Notes: a model not told the origin generated them from the letters alone. A stretch of 64,000 nt of DNA from Hymenobacter lapidiphilus (GCF_003417065.2 NZ_QVLT01000014.1:44354-108353); one strand, 5' to 3'. Numbered from the stretch's first letter, positions 51,209-59,543 are shown. A program made the numbers and translations.

Positions 51209-52411
51209 CTAGCCAATTCGCTCGCGCAGGTACTGGTACACCTCGGGGTTGCTGAGTAGCGTGCCGTGGTGGAGCTGCGGGTACACGCGGGTGCTGATGA
51301 GCCGGCCGGGCGGGGCGGCGGGATCCTGAAAAATGCGGCCGGCGGCGCTGCCGGCTCCCACCAGTCCGTCGCCAAAGTAATCGTGCAGCGCCGAATTGGC
51401 CGATTTCAGCAACGAGCCCATCAGCACGTGGTAGTGTACGTGGGGCAGCAGTGGCACCACTGTGCGGGGCGGAAACAGGTCGTCGGCGTGAGGACTCTGC
51501 CAGTCCTGATCTACGAGCAGAGCGTGGCGCAAATCCTTGATGCCATTGCTGCGCTGGTCGAGCAGGCCGCTGATGGCGCGGGTGGGCCAAAGGTTGATTT
51601 TGCGCAGTACCAGGCTGGTGAGGTGGCTGTTCTGCTCCAGAAACGAGCCGTCGTTGGGTACGCCCAGCAGAAACACGTCGCGCATGCGGGCCAGCCAGCT
51701 GGTGTTTTCCGGGGTGGATTTCGCAGTTTTTGGTTCGCGTTGTTCGTCGTTATCCAGCTGCTTATCGGATGGTACGGGGGTAGCTACCCCGTCAGCAGCC
51801 GCTATCAGCCCATCGGCAGCATGTTCAATTTCTGCATAGTAGCCTGCCGAGCGGATGAGCAGCCCACCCATGCTGTGGCCCACCAGCACCAGCTCGCCCA
51901 CGGCGTCGGGGTAGGTAGCGACCAGCTCGGCCAGCAGCTCGTGGAGGCGGCGGCCGTTCTCGGAAATATGCAGGCCCGAGTTATAGCGCACGTACAGGCA
52001 GCACACTTCGGGTAGGTCTTGCTGCAGGCGCGGGCCAAAACGCAGGTCGTCGGGGCCGTGGCCGGTCTGCCAGATAACTTCATCGCCCATCAGCCCGTGC
52101 AGAAACACCACTGTCGTGCGCGGCCGGCCGCCGGTGGCCGGCTGCAGGCCAAGGTCGGCTACGGCTACATCGGCGGCATAACGGCGGAAGCTGAAACGGA
52201 TGGTGCGCCGGTCGTGGCGGGCCGCCAGCTGGTCGCCGAAGGCGCCGTTGAGCACGGGTAGCGTGAAGTGCAGGTTGTCCTGGCCGATGCGGTATAGGGC
52301 TCCAGCTCCATCGAAGGGGGCCCGGGCGGCCCGGCCCACGGCGGCGGCCACCCGCCGCCAGCGCGGGCGCCGGGGCGAGGGAGTAGCGGCTTGGTCGTCA
52401 GCGTCGGTCAT
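51209..52411 (-). CDS. Alpha/beta-hydrolase, lipase-like
   Basis: 400 aa with no clear signal peptide; the N-terminus is basic. The hydrolase core shows the oxyanion-hole motif VVFLHGLMGDEVIW, the nucleophile elbow LVLVGHSMGGLLIRSAGYYA (GHSMGG) and a late LHHGTLLSNPEVYQYL, which fits the catalytic His. The layout matches PGAP1/triacylglycerol lipase-like hydrolases. The substrate is unknown. MTDADDQAATP at 52411 is chosen: TACCTTACC lies 5 bp before it. Confidence 0.8.
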   Translation of the reverse strand: MTDADDQAATPSPRRPRWRRVAAAVGRAARAPFDGAGALYRIGQDNLHFTLPVLNGAFGDQLAARHDRRTIRFSFRRYAADVAVADLGLQPATGGRPRTTVVFLHGLMGDEVIWQTGHGPDDLRFGPRLQQDLPEVCCLYVRYNSGLHISENGRRLHELLAELVATYPDAVGELVLVGHSMGGLLIRSAGYYAEIEHAADGLIAAADGVATPVPSDKQLDNDEQREPKTAKSTPENTSWLARMRDVFLLGVPNDGSFLEQNSHLTSLVLRKINLWPTRAISGLLDQRSNGIKDLRHALLVDQDWQSPHADDLFPPRTVVPLLPHVHYHVLMGSLLKSANSALHDYFGDGLVGAGSAAGRIFQDPAAPPGRLISTRVYPQLHHGTLLSNPEVYQYLRERIG

Positions 52412-52499
52412 GGTGGTAAGGTAGCAAAGAACGCCGCCCGGGGCACGTTGCCGAGGCGGTCGGGGCTTGCTGGCAGATAAGGCTTTGGTTGAAAACAGC

Positions 52500-52536
52500 A
52501 ACGGGCCCCGGCAGTTTGCGCCGGACCCCGTTTTTC
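52500..52536 (-). terminator. Possible terminator between two minus-strand genes
   Basis: CCGGC (52508-52512) and GCCGG (52520-52524), with outer AACGG/CCGTT, form a stem. A T-run (52531-52535) is on the plus side; on the minus strand the stem is followed only by TTGCTGTTTTC. It could end the T9SS gene upstream, but the polarity is ambiguous. Confidence 0.4.
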
Positions 52537-52555
52537 CATTGGTAACTGGCCTGTT

Positions 52556-53548
52556 TTACTGAATAACCAGCTTACGGACCACCGGACCAACCGGTGCTTC
52601 GAGGCGCAGCAGATATACACCGGCACGCTGCGACCGTAAATCGACGAGGCGGCCGTGGGCGGCGCTGGCCGGGGCCGCGGCCTGGCGCAGCACCACGCGG
52701 CCGGTGGCATCGGTAACGGTGAACGGGGCCGTCGAGAGCGAAGCGTCGGTGAGCGAAGCCAGGCTGAACTCGCCGGTGGCGCTGGGGTTGGGGTACACCT
52801 GCAGCGCGGCCGTAGCGGCTGGGTTTCGGGTGCCGGTTACGGTGCCCACCAGCTGCACATCATCAATAAACAGGCGGCTGCCGGTGCCAGCCGCTTCGGC
52901 CGTAGTCGAGGCAAATGCCATCTGCAGGGTGTCAGGAGTCTGATTCGAGAGGTACGTAATGGGCATATCCATGAGCGTGTAAGTGCTCTGCGGGGCCAGC
53001 ACCTCAATCACCTCGGCTATCGGGCTGAACCGGCGCGTGAGCAGAACACCCGCAATGGCCGAATCGGCCTTGGCCGCGGGCCCCGTGAGCTTGTACCAGA
53101 ACTGCATGCGGCTGGGCCGGCCGGTGTACGGGATGCCTACCAAGTCTCCGTTGGCCGTTATCGAGCCCTGCAGTAGCAGGGCGGGCAGGTCGAAAGCGTC
53201 GTCGGCGGCGGCGGCCCGGCGGGCCAGCACCCGCTGCGGCAGGCCTTTGAGCACCGGCAGGCGGACGGCGGTGCCATTGCGCAGGGGTGCCGACTGGCTC
53301 TGCAACTGCGCCGCGAAGCTGCCGCCGTGCGCGTCGCTGCTTTTCGTAACGGTGCGCGGAAACAGAATCGGGGGTATATTCTCGCTTGCTAGTGCGTCGT
53401 CGATGGTTAGCCAGCTGGCCGGCGCTTCTACGCCTTTGCGGGGCGCCCAGGTTTCAAGGTTGCCATTGGGAAGAGGAGCCGGAGCCTGGGCCCGAGCCAA
53501 CAGCGGTAAGCCCGCCGCAGCTACTAAAAAGTATAAGGTTTTTCTCAT
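52556..53548 (-). CDS. T9SS-sorted secreted protein of unknown function
   Basis: 330 aa. The signal peptide (MRKTLYFLVAAAGLPLLARA) is followed by a jelly-roll-like domain opening with LPNGNLETWAPRKGVEAPAS and running to about residue 225 (IDDVQLVGTV). This resembles the PCMD/carbohydrate-binding-like domains that often precede sorting signals. The C-terminus is a type IX sorting domain: ALQVYPNPSATGEFSLASL, TDATGRVVLRQ, AGVYLLRLEAPVGPVVRKLV. No catalytic motif is seen. TATCCTTG lies 6 bp before the ATG. Confidence 0.85.
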   Translation of the reverse strand: MRKTLYFLVAAAGLPLLARAQAPAPLPNGNLETWAPRKGVEAPASWLTIDDALASENIPPILFPRTVTKSSDAHGGSFAAQLQSQSAPLRNGTAVRLPVLKGLPQRVLARRAAAADDAFDLPALLLQGSITANGDLVGIPYTGRPSRMQFWYKLTGPAAKADSAIAGVLLTRRFSPIAEVIEVLAPQSTYTLMDMPITYLSNQTPDTLQMAFASTTAEAAGTGSRLFIDDVQLVGTVTGTRNPAATAALQVYPNPSATGEFSLASLTDASLSTAPFTVTDATGRVVLRQAAAPASAAHGRLVDLRSQRAGVYLLRLEAPVGPVVRKLVIQ

Positions 53549-53628
53549 GGAACAAGGATACTCACCGAAACCAAATGGTTGGTATGGGGCCCGAAAAAAT
53601 CTGACTTTGGGCCGCCCCTGCGCCCGGC

Positions 53629-54177
53629 TTAGTCGCTGCTGGCTGCCGGAGCCGGCAGCAGGGCGCCCAGCACGGCCCCGCCTAGCAGGCCGCCTACGTG
53701 GGCCGCGTTGTCGGTGGTGTGGGCTTCGAGGCCGCCTACCAGGCTGCTCACCATAAAATAGAGCACGAACATGCCCAGCGCCGCCCGCTCGGAACGGCTG
53801 AGCGAGGCCGGCCGGCGCAGCAGCGTGGCCAGCAGCAGCCCATAAAGCCCGAAAATGGCTCCCGAAGCACCCACCGAGTTAACGCCCTGGCTGTGCCACC
53901 ACAAACTGGCCAGGCTGCCCGCCACTCCGCTCAACAGGTACACTCCCAGCAGCCGCCTGCTGCCCACCAGGCGCTCAGTCAGCAGCCCCAGAAAAACCAA
54001 TGTGAGCAGATTGAGCAGCAGATGGCCGAAGCCGCCGTGCAGAAACGTGCTGGTTAGTAGCCGCCAGGGCTGGCCGGGCAGCGTGAGGGCTGAGTAGTTG
54101 GATCCCCAGCGGATGAGGTCGGCGCCGGCGGGCTGCAGCAGGTTGGTACCGGCCAGCCCCAGCAGCAGGTAGGCCAC
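53629..54177 (-). CDS. Rhomboid family intramembrane serine protease (frame likely continues upstream)
   Basis: 182 aa from the first possible start, six helices. The catalytic residues are clear: GASGAIFG (nucleophile Ser, TM4) and NAAHVGG (His, TM6); the TM2 HGGFGHLLLNLLTL block is also typical. The GTG used here is in the middle of TM1. Upstream in the same frame the sequence reads RGIFEFRPGYRATPALLWLN, which is real rhomboid sequence, but the frame has no ATG. The cytosolic N-terminal domain sits in another frame (54183-54488). The gene therefore looks frameshifted. Confidence 0.75.
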   Translation of the reverse strand: MAYLLLGLAGTNLLQPAGADLIRWGSNYSALTLPGQPWRLLTSTFLHGGFGHLLLNLLTLVFLGLLTERLVGSRRLLGVYLLSGVAGSLASLWWHSQGVNSVGASGAIFGLYGLLLATLLRRPASLSRSERAALGMFVLYFMVSSLVGGLEAHTTDNAAHVGGLLGGAVLGALLPAPAASSD

Positions 54178-54182
54178 CAGGT

Positions 54183-54488
54183 TCAGCCAGAGCAGTGCCG
54201 GTGTGGCCCGGTAGCCCGGCCGGAACTCAAAAATACCCCGCAGCGTGGCCGCGACCCCGCCCTGGACGCAGCCTCAGGCGGCCCGGCGGGGCGGGGCGGA
54301 GCTGCTTCCGGGTTGGGTACAAGGCCGCGCCGCTGCAGCTCGTGGCCGGCGGCCTGGCCCACGGCTGGCGGGTACTCGGCCGCATGGCGGGCCAGGTACA
54401 GCAGCTCGGCCTCGGTGTAGCCGGTCAGCGGGTTGGTAGCGGGGTCGGGAGGAAGCGGGTCGGGAGGGAGGTTGGCGGAATCGGGCAT
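54183..54488 (-). pseudogene. N-terminal cytosolic part of the rhomboid gene, out of frame
   Basis: MPDSANLPPDPLPPDP, then GYTEAELLYLARHAAEYPPA and GHELQRRGLVPNPEAAPPRP, form a short helical module. After it the frame runs into non-rhomboid sequence and stops at 54183, overlapping the rhomboid frame. A single-base change in the C-rich region at about 54250-54310 would join it to GIFEFRPGYRATP. The module resembles the start of the next gene upstream (TTAELQHLI, ARQELRQRGAL). Confidence 0.55.
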
Positions 54489-54620
54489 GGGCGGCACAGG
54501 AAGAGCTAAGCGCCGCTTCATCCTGTCGAGTCAGATGCTGTGCGGCCCTGCAGCCGGCTTCACAAACCCTGCCAGCCCGCGCCGCCTGCCAGAGTTGCCG
54601 GCTCAGCCCCCAAACCCGGC

Positions 54621-55460
54621 CTACAGCGTTTCGAGCCGGCCCCGAATAGGAGCGGCCTTGCGGTACTGGCCCAGTACCTCGCGGCTGATGGCCTTAGCTT
54701 CCTGCTGGTCCCGCTCTACGTCGTTGTTGAGTGGTGGCATATCCATTTCGGCGTGGGCCTTGAGGGATTCGAGTGAGGAGCGGCGTAGCCCCATGCCGCG
54801 CTGCATCAGGGCCAAGCGGCTGTCCATTTCCGGCGTCAGGTTCTGGTCGTAGGCCATGGCGCCTAAAAACCAGTTGATGCGCTCCAGCGCGATGGTAACC
54901 TGTCCCGGAAACACGTCCGTAACCGAATCGGCTTCGGCCTGGGCCGTGAGATGGGCCGCCGTATTTTCGGCCAGCCAGTAGCGGCGGGCCATGCGGGCGT
55001 AGCGGCCGGCGGCGGTGGTGTCGGCGCGGTCGGCGGCGGGCAGCAGCCGGCGGGTAATGGCCACCTGCCCGGCTGCTTCCTGCTCGAAGGAAGGCAGGGG
55101 CCGGATAACAGTAGTTTCGAGTACAATGGGGGCGGCCGGAGTTGCGGCGGCCGTTACGGTGGGCGTAGGGCGAAAGGCCCACCAGGCCACGGCCAGCACC
55201 ACGGCCAGCAGCAGCCCGCCCAGCAGCCACCTGTTGCCGCGGCCCGCTGGCGCGGTGTCGTCATAGTCGGCCTCAACCGGCAGGGCGGCAGGTTCGGAGA
55301 ACGAGGGTGCGGCGGGCACCAGCGCCCCGCGCTGCCGGAGCTCCTGCCGGGCGCGGGCCACTACGCCCGAATCGTAGAAGCCGGGGTTTTCGATGAGGTG
55401 CTGTAGCTCGGCAGTGGTTTTCTGCTGAAACGAATCGGGGGCGGAAGGCAAGCCGGGCAT
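54621..55460 (-). CDS. Single-TM protein with N-terminal helical module
   Basis: 279 aa. Residues about 10-50 contain TTAELQHLIENPGFYDSGVV and ARQELRQRGALVPAAP, a module also seen at the start of the adjacent rhomboid gene. A single TM segment lies at about 80-100 (WLLGGLLLAVVLAVAWWAF). The remaining 175 residues are helical and charged (VERDQQEAKAISREVLGQYR). I do not recognise a family. MPGLPSAPD at 55460 is taken as the start; a Met 18 bp upstream is possible. It lies just upstream of the rhomboid gene on the same strand, so a shared function is plausible. Confidence 0.6.
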   Translation of the reverse strand: MPGLPSAPDSFQQKTTAELQHLIENPGFYDSGVVARARQELRQRGALVPAAPSFSEPAALPVEADYDDTAPAGRGNRWLLGGLLLAVVLAVAWWAFRPTPTVTAAATPAAPIVLETTVIRPLPSFEQEAAGQVAITRRLLPAADRADTTAAGRYARMARRYWLAENTAAHLTAQAEADSVTDVFPGQVTIALERINWFLGAMAYDQNLTPEMDSRLALMQRGMGLRRSSLESLKAHAEMDMPPLNNDVERDQQEAKAISREVLGQYRKAAPIRGRLETL

Positions 55461-55660
55461 AGCGAATAACAGGGGCAAAATCGGCCGTTAAGTTGGGAAA
55501 AAGCCCGCATTTTTCAACTGGCTGCCCCTAACAAGGCGACTGTTCGGTGCGTATAGCCCCCAGGAGTTGCGCCGGACTTACACCGGTAGTTCCTGCCCAA
55601 AGGGGCGTTAGGCTGCCACGGCCTGCTGCCTACATATCACTCACGCTACTTTTCTTTTCT

Positions 55661-55897
55661 ATGAAAGATTCTGCAGAACAAGCCAAAAAGCCCGGTGCCG
55701 CCGACGCAATAGCCGATGGGGCCGGAGCCGCCGCCCAGCAAACCGATTCGCAGGCTGCTGCCGGCGCGAACCCCGAGGCCGCCATTCCCGAAAGCACCCA
55801 GGAAAACATGGGCGACGGCACGGGCATCCGGGGCGGCTACGGCAACAGCGACCAGACCAACGGCCTCGAAGGTGGCCCCCAGACGCCTTCCAAGTAA
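55661..55897 (+). CDS. Small acidic hypothetical protein
   Basis: 78 aa, hydrophilic, low complexity, rich in Ala, Gly, Gln and Asp. The second half reads IPESTQENMGDGTGIRGGYG, then NSDQTNGLEGGPQTPSK. It is predicted to be disordered. There is no signal peptide or TM segment. A strong terminator follows within 20 bp of the stop, which supports it as a real, separately transcribed gene. MKDSAEQAKK is taken as the start; upstream in-frame codons look non-coding. The family is not recognised. Confidence 0.5.
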   Translation: MKDSAEQAKKPGAADAIADGAGAAAQQTDSQAAAGANPEAAIPESTQENMGDGTGIRGGYGNSDQTNGLEGGPQTPSK

Positions 55898-55916
55898 GCC
55901 GACGGTCTGTGTCGCG

Positions 55917-55973
55917 AAAACACCCGACCTGCACTCCGGACGTATGTCTCGGGGTGCGGGTCGGGTGTTTTTT
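55917..55973 (+). terminator. Strong rho-independent terminator
   Basis: AACACCCGACC (55919-55929) pairs with GGTCGGGTGTT (55959-55969), followed by TTTTTT to 55973. Inner CACTCC and GGGGTG also pair. Confidence 0.92.
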
Positions 55974-56023
55974 GCCCTACCTTCCGTTCGTTTCAGCCAC
56001 TTGCTACCGTAATCCGGCCATCC

Positions 56024-57226
56024 ATGCGCTACCTGTTACTCTGTCTGCTCCTGACTGCAACCGGCGCGGCGTACGGCCAAAATCCGCTGCCGCAGTTGTT
56101 GCGCACCGATCCGATACTGGCCGCCGTGGCCCGGCAGGCCGGGGAGCACCGCCTGCAGATTCTGTACACCCAAATCCGGCGAGATGCGCAGGGCCAGCCG
56201 CATTTCCGTTCCTACAGCTACCGGCTGCGGCCCGGCGAGTATTTCTACCCGGCCAGCGCCATTAAGCTGCCCGGCGCTCTGCTGGCCCTCGAAAAGCTCC
56301 ACGACCTGCGCCAGACCCAGCCCGAACTGCGCAGCAACGCCCCACTACGCATAGCCGCCGCCGGCTGGGGCCAGACGCCAGTGGAACGAGACACAACCAG
56401 CGCCGACGGCCGCGCCAGCCTGGCGCATTACGTACGCAAAATGCTGCTGGTAAGCGACAACGACGCCTACAACCGCCTCTACGAATTCGTGGGGCCAGCC
56501 GAGCTGCAGCAGGGCCTGCGCCGTCACGGATTGCGCCGCACCGTGCTGCGCCACCGGCTCTCAGTCGGCGACCAGGATTCGACGGCCCGCCATACCAACC
56601 CGCTGGCCCTGTACACCGATACCACGCTGGCCCGGCCACTGTACCTGCAGCCGGCCGCCTACTTTGGGGGCCGCTGGCCCCATGGGCAGCGGCGGGGCCG
56701 GCTCATTGGCACGGCCTACCTGGAGGACCAGCAAAAAATCGATAAACCATTCGATTTCAGCACTAAAAACGCTACCACCCTCGTCGATTTACAGCGCAGC
56801 CTGCAGCTGGTGCTGTTCCCCGAAACCGTTCCGCCCGCCCAGCGCCTGCGCCTCGATTCGGCCGACCGTCGCCTGGTGCTCAACAGCCTGCACCAGTTGC
56901 CCCGCCAAAGCCAGCATCCGCGCTACCTGCCAGCCGACTACCCCGATAACTACGTGAAGTTTCTGTTGGCCGGCGGCCCCGCCGGGCCGCTGCCGGAAGG
57001 CGTGCGCATCTACAATAAAATAGGATTGGCCTATGGCTTCCTCATCGACAACGCCTACATCGTCAACCCCGAAACCGGCGTCGAATTCATGCTCAGCGCC
57101 GTTATCTACGTGAACTCCGACGGCGTGCTCAACGACGATAGATACGACTACGATTCCGTCGGTTTTCCGTTCCTGCGCCGCCTGGGCGAAGTTGTGTACG
57201 AGTACGAGAAAAGCCGGCGTAAATAA
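56024..57226 (+). CDS. Class A beta-lactamase-like serine hydrolase
   Basis: 400 aa with a signal peptide (MRYLLLCLLLTATGAAYG). Active-site motifs: YPASAIKLPGALLALEKL (SxxK) near residue 83 and LLVSDNDAYNRLYEF (SDN) near residue 147. The expected KTG is KIG (YNKIGLAYGF) near residue 327. Substitution of the middle Thr is seen in some class A-like serine hydrolases and may alter substrate. It could be a beta-lactamase relative, an esterase or a peptidoglycan-active enzyme in the periplasm; the long insert before KIG differs from classic class A enzymes. Confidence 0.8.
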   Translation: MRYLLLCLLLTATGAAYGQNPLPQLLRTDPILAAVARQAGEHRLQILYTQIRRDAQGQPHFRSYSYRLRPGEYFYPASAIKLPGALLALEKLHDLRQTQPELRSNAPLRIAAAGWGQTPVERDTTSADGRASLAHYVRKMLLVSDNDAYNRLYEFVGPAELQQGLRRHGLRRTVLRHRLSVGDQDSTARHTNPLALYTDTTLARPLYLQPAAYFGGRWPHGQRRGRLIGTAYLEDQQKIDKPFDFSTKNATTLVDLQRSLQLVLFPETVPPAQRLRLDSADRRLVLNSLHQLPRQSQHPRYLPADYPDNYVKFLLAGGPAGPLPEGVRIYNKIGLAYGFLIDNAYIVNPETGVEFMLSAVIYVNSDGVLNDDRYDYDSVGFPFLRRLGEVVYEYEKSRRK

Positions 57227-57252
57227 TTTCCGCACCCTGAAACGACCTGTGT

Positions 57253-57654
57253 ATGAAGCTTTTCCCGGCCCTGTCAACGCTGTTTTTCTATGGATTTCTG
57301 GCTTTGACCTTGATTGCCTGTGAATCCGGTAAAGAGCGAAAAACCGAAGATGGATTTATCGTTTGCAGCATGGCGGACATCGTGGAAAATCCCGGAGACT
57401 TCCATTTGAAAAAAGTGAAGGTGCCCGGAATTTTCACCTACGAATTCGAGAACGTGTGCATCCGCCGCAACTGGCCGAATAACGCTGATAGAATTTGGCT
57501 GGATTCTGGAGGTCCTGCTACAATCCTGAGCCCGGCAGTTTTGGCAAGCCTGAAGGAAGAAAAAATAGTCATAAGCGGCATTTACCACATGGATCAAAAA
57601 GGCCACCTGGATAAATACCAGGGCACTATTCAGTGCCTTGGCATCAGCAACTGA
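57253..57654 (+). CDS. Small lipoprotein of unknown function
   Basis: 133 aa. The lipoprotein signal FLALTLIACESG places the lipidated Cys near residue 23. The mature part is a small beta-rich domain (VENPGDFHLKKVKVPGIFTY, then KIVISGIYHMDQKGHLDKYQ) of OB-fold-like size. It is visibly more AT-rich than the flanking genes. It starts 26 bp after the serine hydrolase stop and may share its transcript. I do not recognise the family. Confidence 0.65.
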   Translation: MKLFPALSTLFFYGFLALTLIACESGKERKTEDGFIVCSMADIVENPGDFHLKKVKVPGIFTYEFENVCIRRNWPNNADRIWLDSGGPATILSPAVLASLKEEKIVISGIYHMDQKGHLDKYQGTIQCLGISN

Positions 57655-57703
57655 GCCCTACTGAAAAGCAGGTCCTATTCTGGCGTTTCAACGGCGCAAA
57701 ACT

Positions 57704-58333
57704 ATGTCCCGCAATCCCTATAATCTGCCGTTAATCTGCTCCGGGGAGGAGTACCGGGCGCGGGTGGCCGCCGACCCCGACCAGCAGCTGGTGGACTTAG
57801 CGAAGCAGGTGCCCGGCCTCGTGCTGGATGTGCGCTACGCCACCGCCGACAACCTGGCGGGCCGCTCGCTGTACACCCGCGCTCAGGCCCTGCTGCGCCG
57901 GCCGGTGGCCGTGGCCCTGGCACGGGTGCAGGAGAGCTTGGCCTTATTCGGTGTGGGCCTGTGCGTGTACGATGCCTACCGGCCCTACCACGTAACGCGC
58001 GCATTCTACGAGCTGATTGGCGACGAAGACTTCGCCGCGCCGCCCTGGCGGGGCTCGCGCCACAACCGCGGCTGCTCGGTCGATGTAGGGCTGGTGCAGC
58101 TAAGCACCGGCCAGCCCCTGCCGCTACCTACCGCCTTCGATGAGCTGACGCCAGCCGCCCACGTTCGCTACCTCGATTTGCCGGGCCACGTGCTTTTCAA
58201 CCGCAGCCTGCTGCTGGCCGCCATGCACCTACAGGGGTTCCGCAACTATCCCGCCGAATGGTGGCACTTCGACCACCCCCGCTGGCCCGAGTTCGACCTG
58301 CTGGATTTGTCGTTTGAGGAAGTGGGTCTTTGA
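57704..58333 (+). CDS. VanX-like D-Ala-D-Ala dipeptidase (M15 family)
   Basis: 209 aa, no signal peptide. Zinc-peptidase motifs match VanX/DdpX: SRHNRGCSVDVGL (SxHxxGxxxD, zinc ligands His and Asp), AEWWHF (catalytic Glu and third ligand His) and VYDAYRPYHV (the Arg of the YRP block). Such enzymes hydrolyse free D-Ala-D-Ala in the cytosol. It is about 50 bp after a small lipoprotein gene. No vanH/vanA ligase is seen, so this is more likely D-amino-acid recycling than glycopeptide resistance (inference). Confidence 0.9.
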   Translation: MSRNPYNLPLICSGEEYRARVAADPDQQLVDLAKQVPGLVLDVRYATADNLAGRSLYTRAQALLRRPVAVALARVQESLALFGVGLCVYDAYRPYHVTRAFYELIGDEDFAAPPWRGSRHNRGCSVDVGLVQLSTGQPLPLPTAFDELTPAAHVRYLDLPGHVLFNRSLLLAAMHLQGFRNYPAEWWHFDHPRWPEFDLLDLSFEEVGL

Positions 58334-58412
58334 GTAGCTGATAGCTGATAGTTTTTCGTCTATTTTCATCAGTGAAAGCTAACCGCTAGTGGCTTTCAGC
58401 TAACAGCTACCT
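58334..58412. repeat. AGCT-spaced inverted repeat filling a convergent gap
   Basis: GTAGCTGATAGCTGATAG (58334-58351) and CTTTCAGCTAACAGCTAC (58393-58410) pair with a few mismatches. The element reaches from the stop of the VanX-like gene to the stop of dinB. Related to 46577-46714, which uses the same heptamers. Confidence 0.75.
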
Positions 58413-59493
58413 ACAAAGCCAGTCCCAGCTGCTGGCCTATTTGGTCTTCCTGGCTTTCGAGGGTGGAGAGCGTGAGGCCCAGCAGGCGCACGCCTAACGG
58501 CACGGGTAGCAGGGCCAGCAGCAGCTCGTAGGCCAGGCGCTCGGCCTGCTCGCGGTGTTGCAGCGGGGCAAACAGCGTGCGGCTGCGGGTTATCTGCTGG
58601 AAGTCGGCGTACTTGACTTTGAGCGTGAGCGTGCGGCCGCGTACGCCCAGGCGTTCGGCGTGGGCCCAGGTGGTTTCGAGGCAGGGGAGGAGGCGGGCCC
58701 AGAGGTCGTCGTAGCTGGTCAGGTCGTGCTCGAAGGTGGTTTCGTTGCCGATGGACTTGCGCACCCGGTCAGGCCGGACGGGGCGCGGGTCCTGGGCGCG
58801 GGCGATGAGGTAGTAGTGCGAGCCGGCCTTACCGAAATGCTGCCGCAGAAAGGCTTCCGACTGCTGCCGCAAATCGAGGCCCGAGAAGATGCCGAGTTGG
58901 TTGAGCCGCGCCGCCGTAGCCGGGCCGATGCCATGAAACTCGCCTACCCGCAGCACTTCCACAAAGGCCAGCCCCTGCTCGGGCCGGATGACAAACTGCC
59001 CGTTGGGTTTGCGGTAATCGGAAGCCAGCTTGGCCAGAAACTTATTGTAGCTGATGCCCGCCGAGGCCGTCAGCTGGGTCTGGCGCAGGATTTCGGCCCG
59101 GATTTCGCGCGCCACCTGGCTGGCCAGCACCACCCCCTTCAGGTTCTCGGTTACGTCGAGGTAGGCCTCATCCAGGGAAAGCGGCTCAATAAGCGGCGTG
59201 TACTCGGCGAAAATGGCCCGAATCTGCCGCGACACTTCCTTGTACACCTCGAAGCGCGGCTTGACGAACACCAGCTCGGGGCAGCGCCGTCGCGCCAGCG
59301 CCGACGACATGGCCGAGCGCACCCCAAACTGCCGGGCCTCGTAGCTGGCCGCCGCCACCACGCCCCGCTCGCGCGAGCCGCCCACCGCCACCGGCCGCCC
59401 CCGCAACTCCGGCTGGTCGCGCTGCTCCACGGAGGCATAAAAGGCGTCCATGTCAAGGTGAATAATTTTACGGATTTCGGCGGCGGGGTCCAC
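58411..59493 (-). CDS. dinB: DNA polymerase IV (Y-family)
   Basis: 360 aa. The Y-family polymerase palm is evident: IIHLDMDAFYASVEQRDQPE (catalytic Asp), LIEPLSLDEAYLDVTENL (SLDEAYLD), then SAGISYNKFLAKLASDYRKP and the helix-hairpin-helix region GIGPATAARLNQLGI. The little-finger domain follows from about residue 240. It performs error-prone translesion synthesis. The start is GTG (valine at DNA level), because no ATG fits before the HLDMDAF motif. An exact -7 element TATCTTTG sits 5 bp upstream of it, suggesting a leaderless transcript. Confidence 0.95.
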   Translation of the reverse strand: MDPAAEIRKIIHLDMDAFYASVEQRDQPELRGRPVAVGGSRERGVVAAASYEARQFGVRSAMSSALARRRCPELVFVKPRFEVYKEVSRQIRAIFAEYTPLIEPLSLDEAYLDVTENLKGVVLASQVAREIRAEILRQTQLTASAGISYNKFLAKLASDYRKPNGQFVIRPEQGLAFVEVLRVGEFHGIGPATAARLNQLGIFSGLDLRQQSEAFLRQHFGKAGSHYYLIARAQDPRPVRPDRVRKSIGNETTFEHDLTSYDDLWARLLPCLETTWAHAERLGVRGRTLTLKVKYADFQQITRSRTLFAPLQHREQAERLAYELLLALLPVPLGVRLLGLTLSTLESQEDQIGQQLGLAL

Positions 59494-59498
59494 TAGTA

Positions 59499-59506
59499 CA
59501 AAGATA
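59499..59506 (-). promoter_or_regulatory. -7 promoter element of dinB, adjacent to the GTG start
   Basis: On the minus strand TATCTTTG matches TAnnTTTG exactly. Only 5 bp lie between it and the GTG at 59493, so transcription would begin at or next to the start codon. A TTGTTG -33 candidate (forward CAACAA, 59531-59536) lies about 24 bp further upstream. Confidence 0.65.
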
Positions 59507-59543
59507 ACCAGCAGCGCGAAGCCCCCTCCTCAACAACCCCGTT

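Noticed and set aside
57704..58333. VanX-like gene considered as part of a vancomycin-resistance cluster
   Set aside because: No vanH, vanA/B ligase or VanRS genes in the window; neighbours are a small lipoprotein and dinB.
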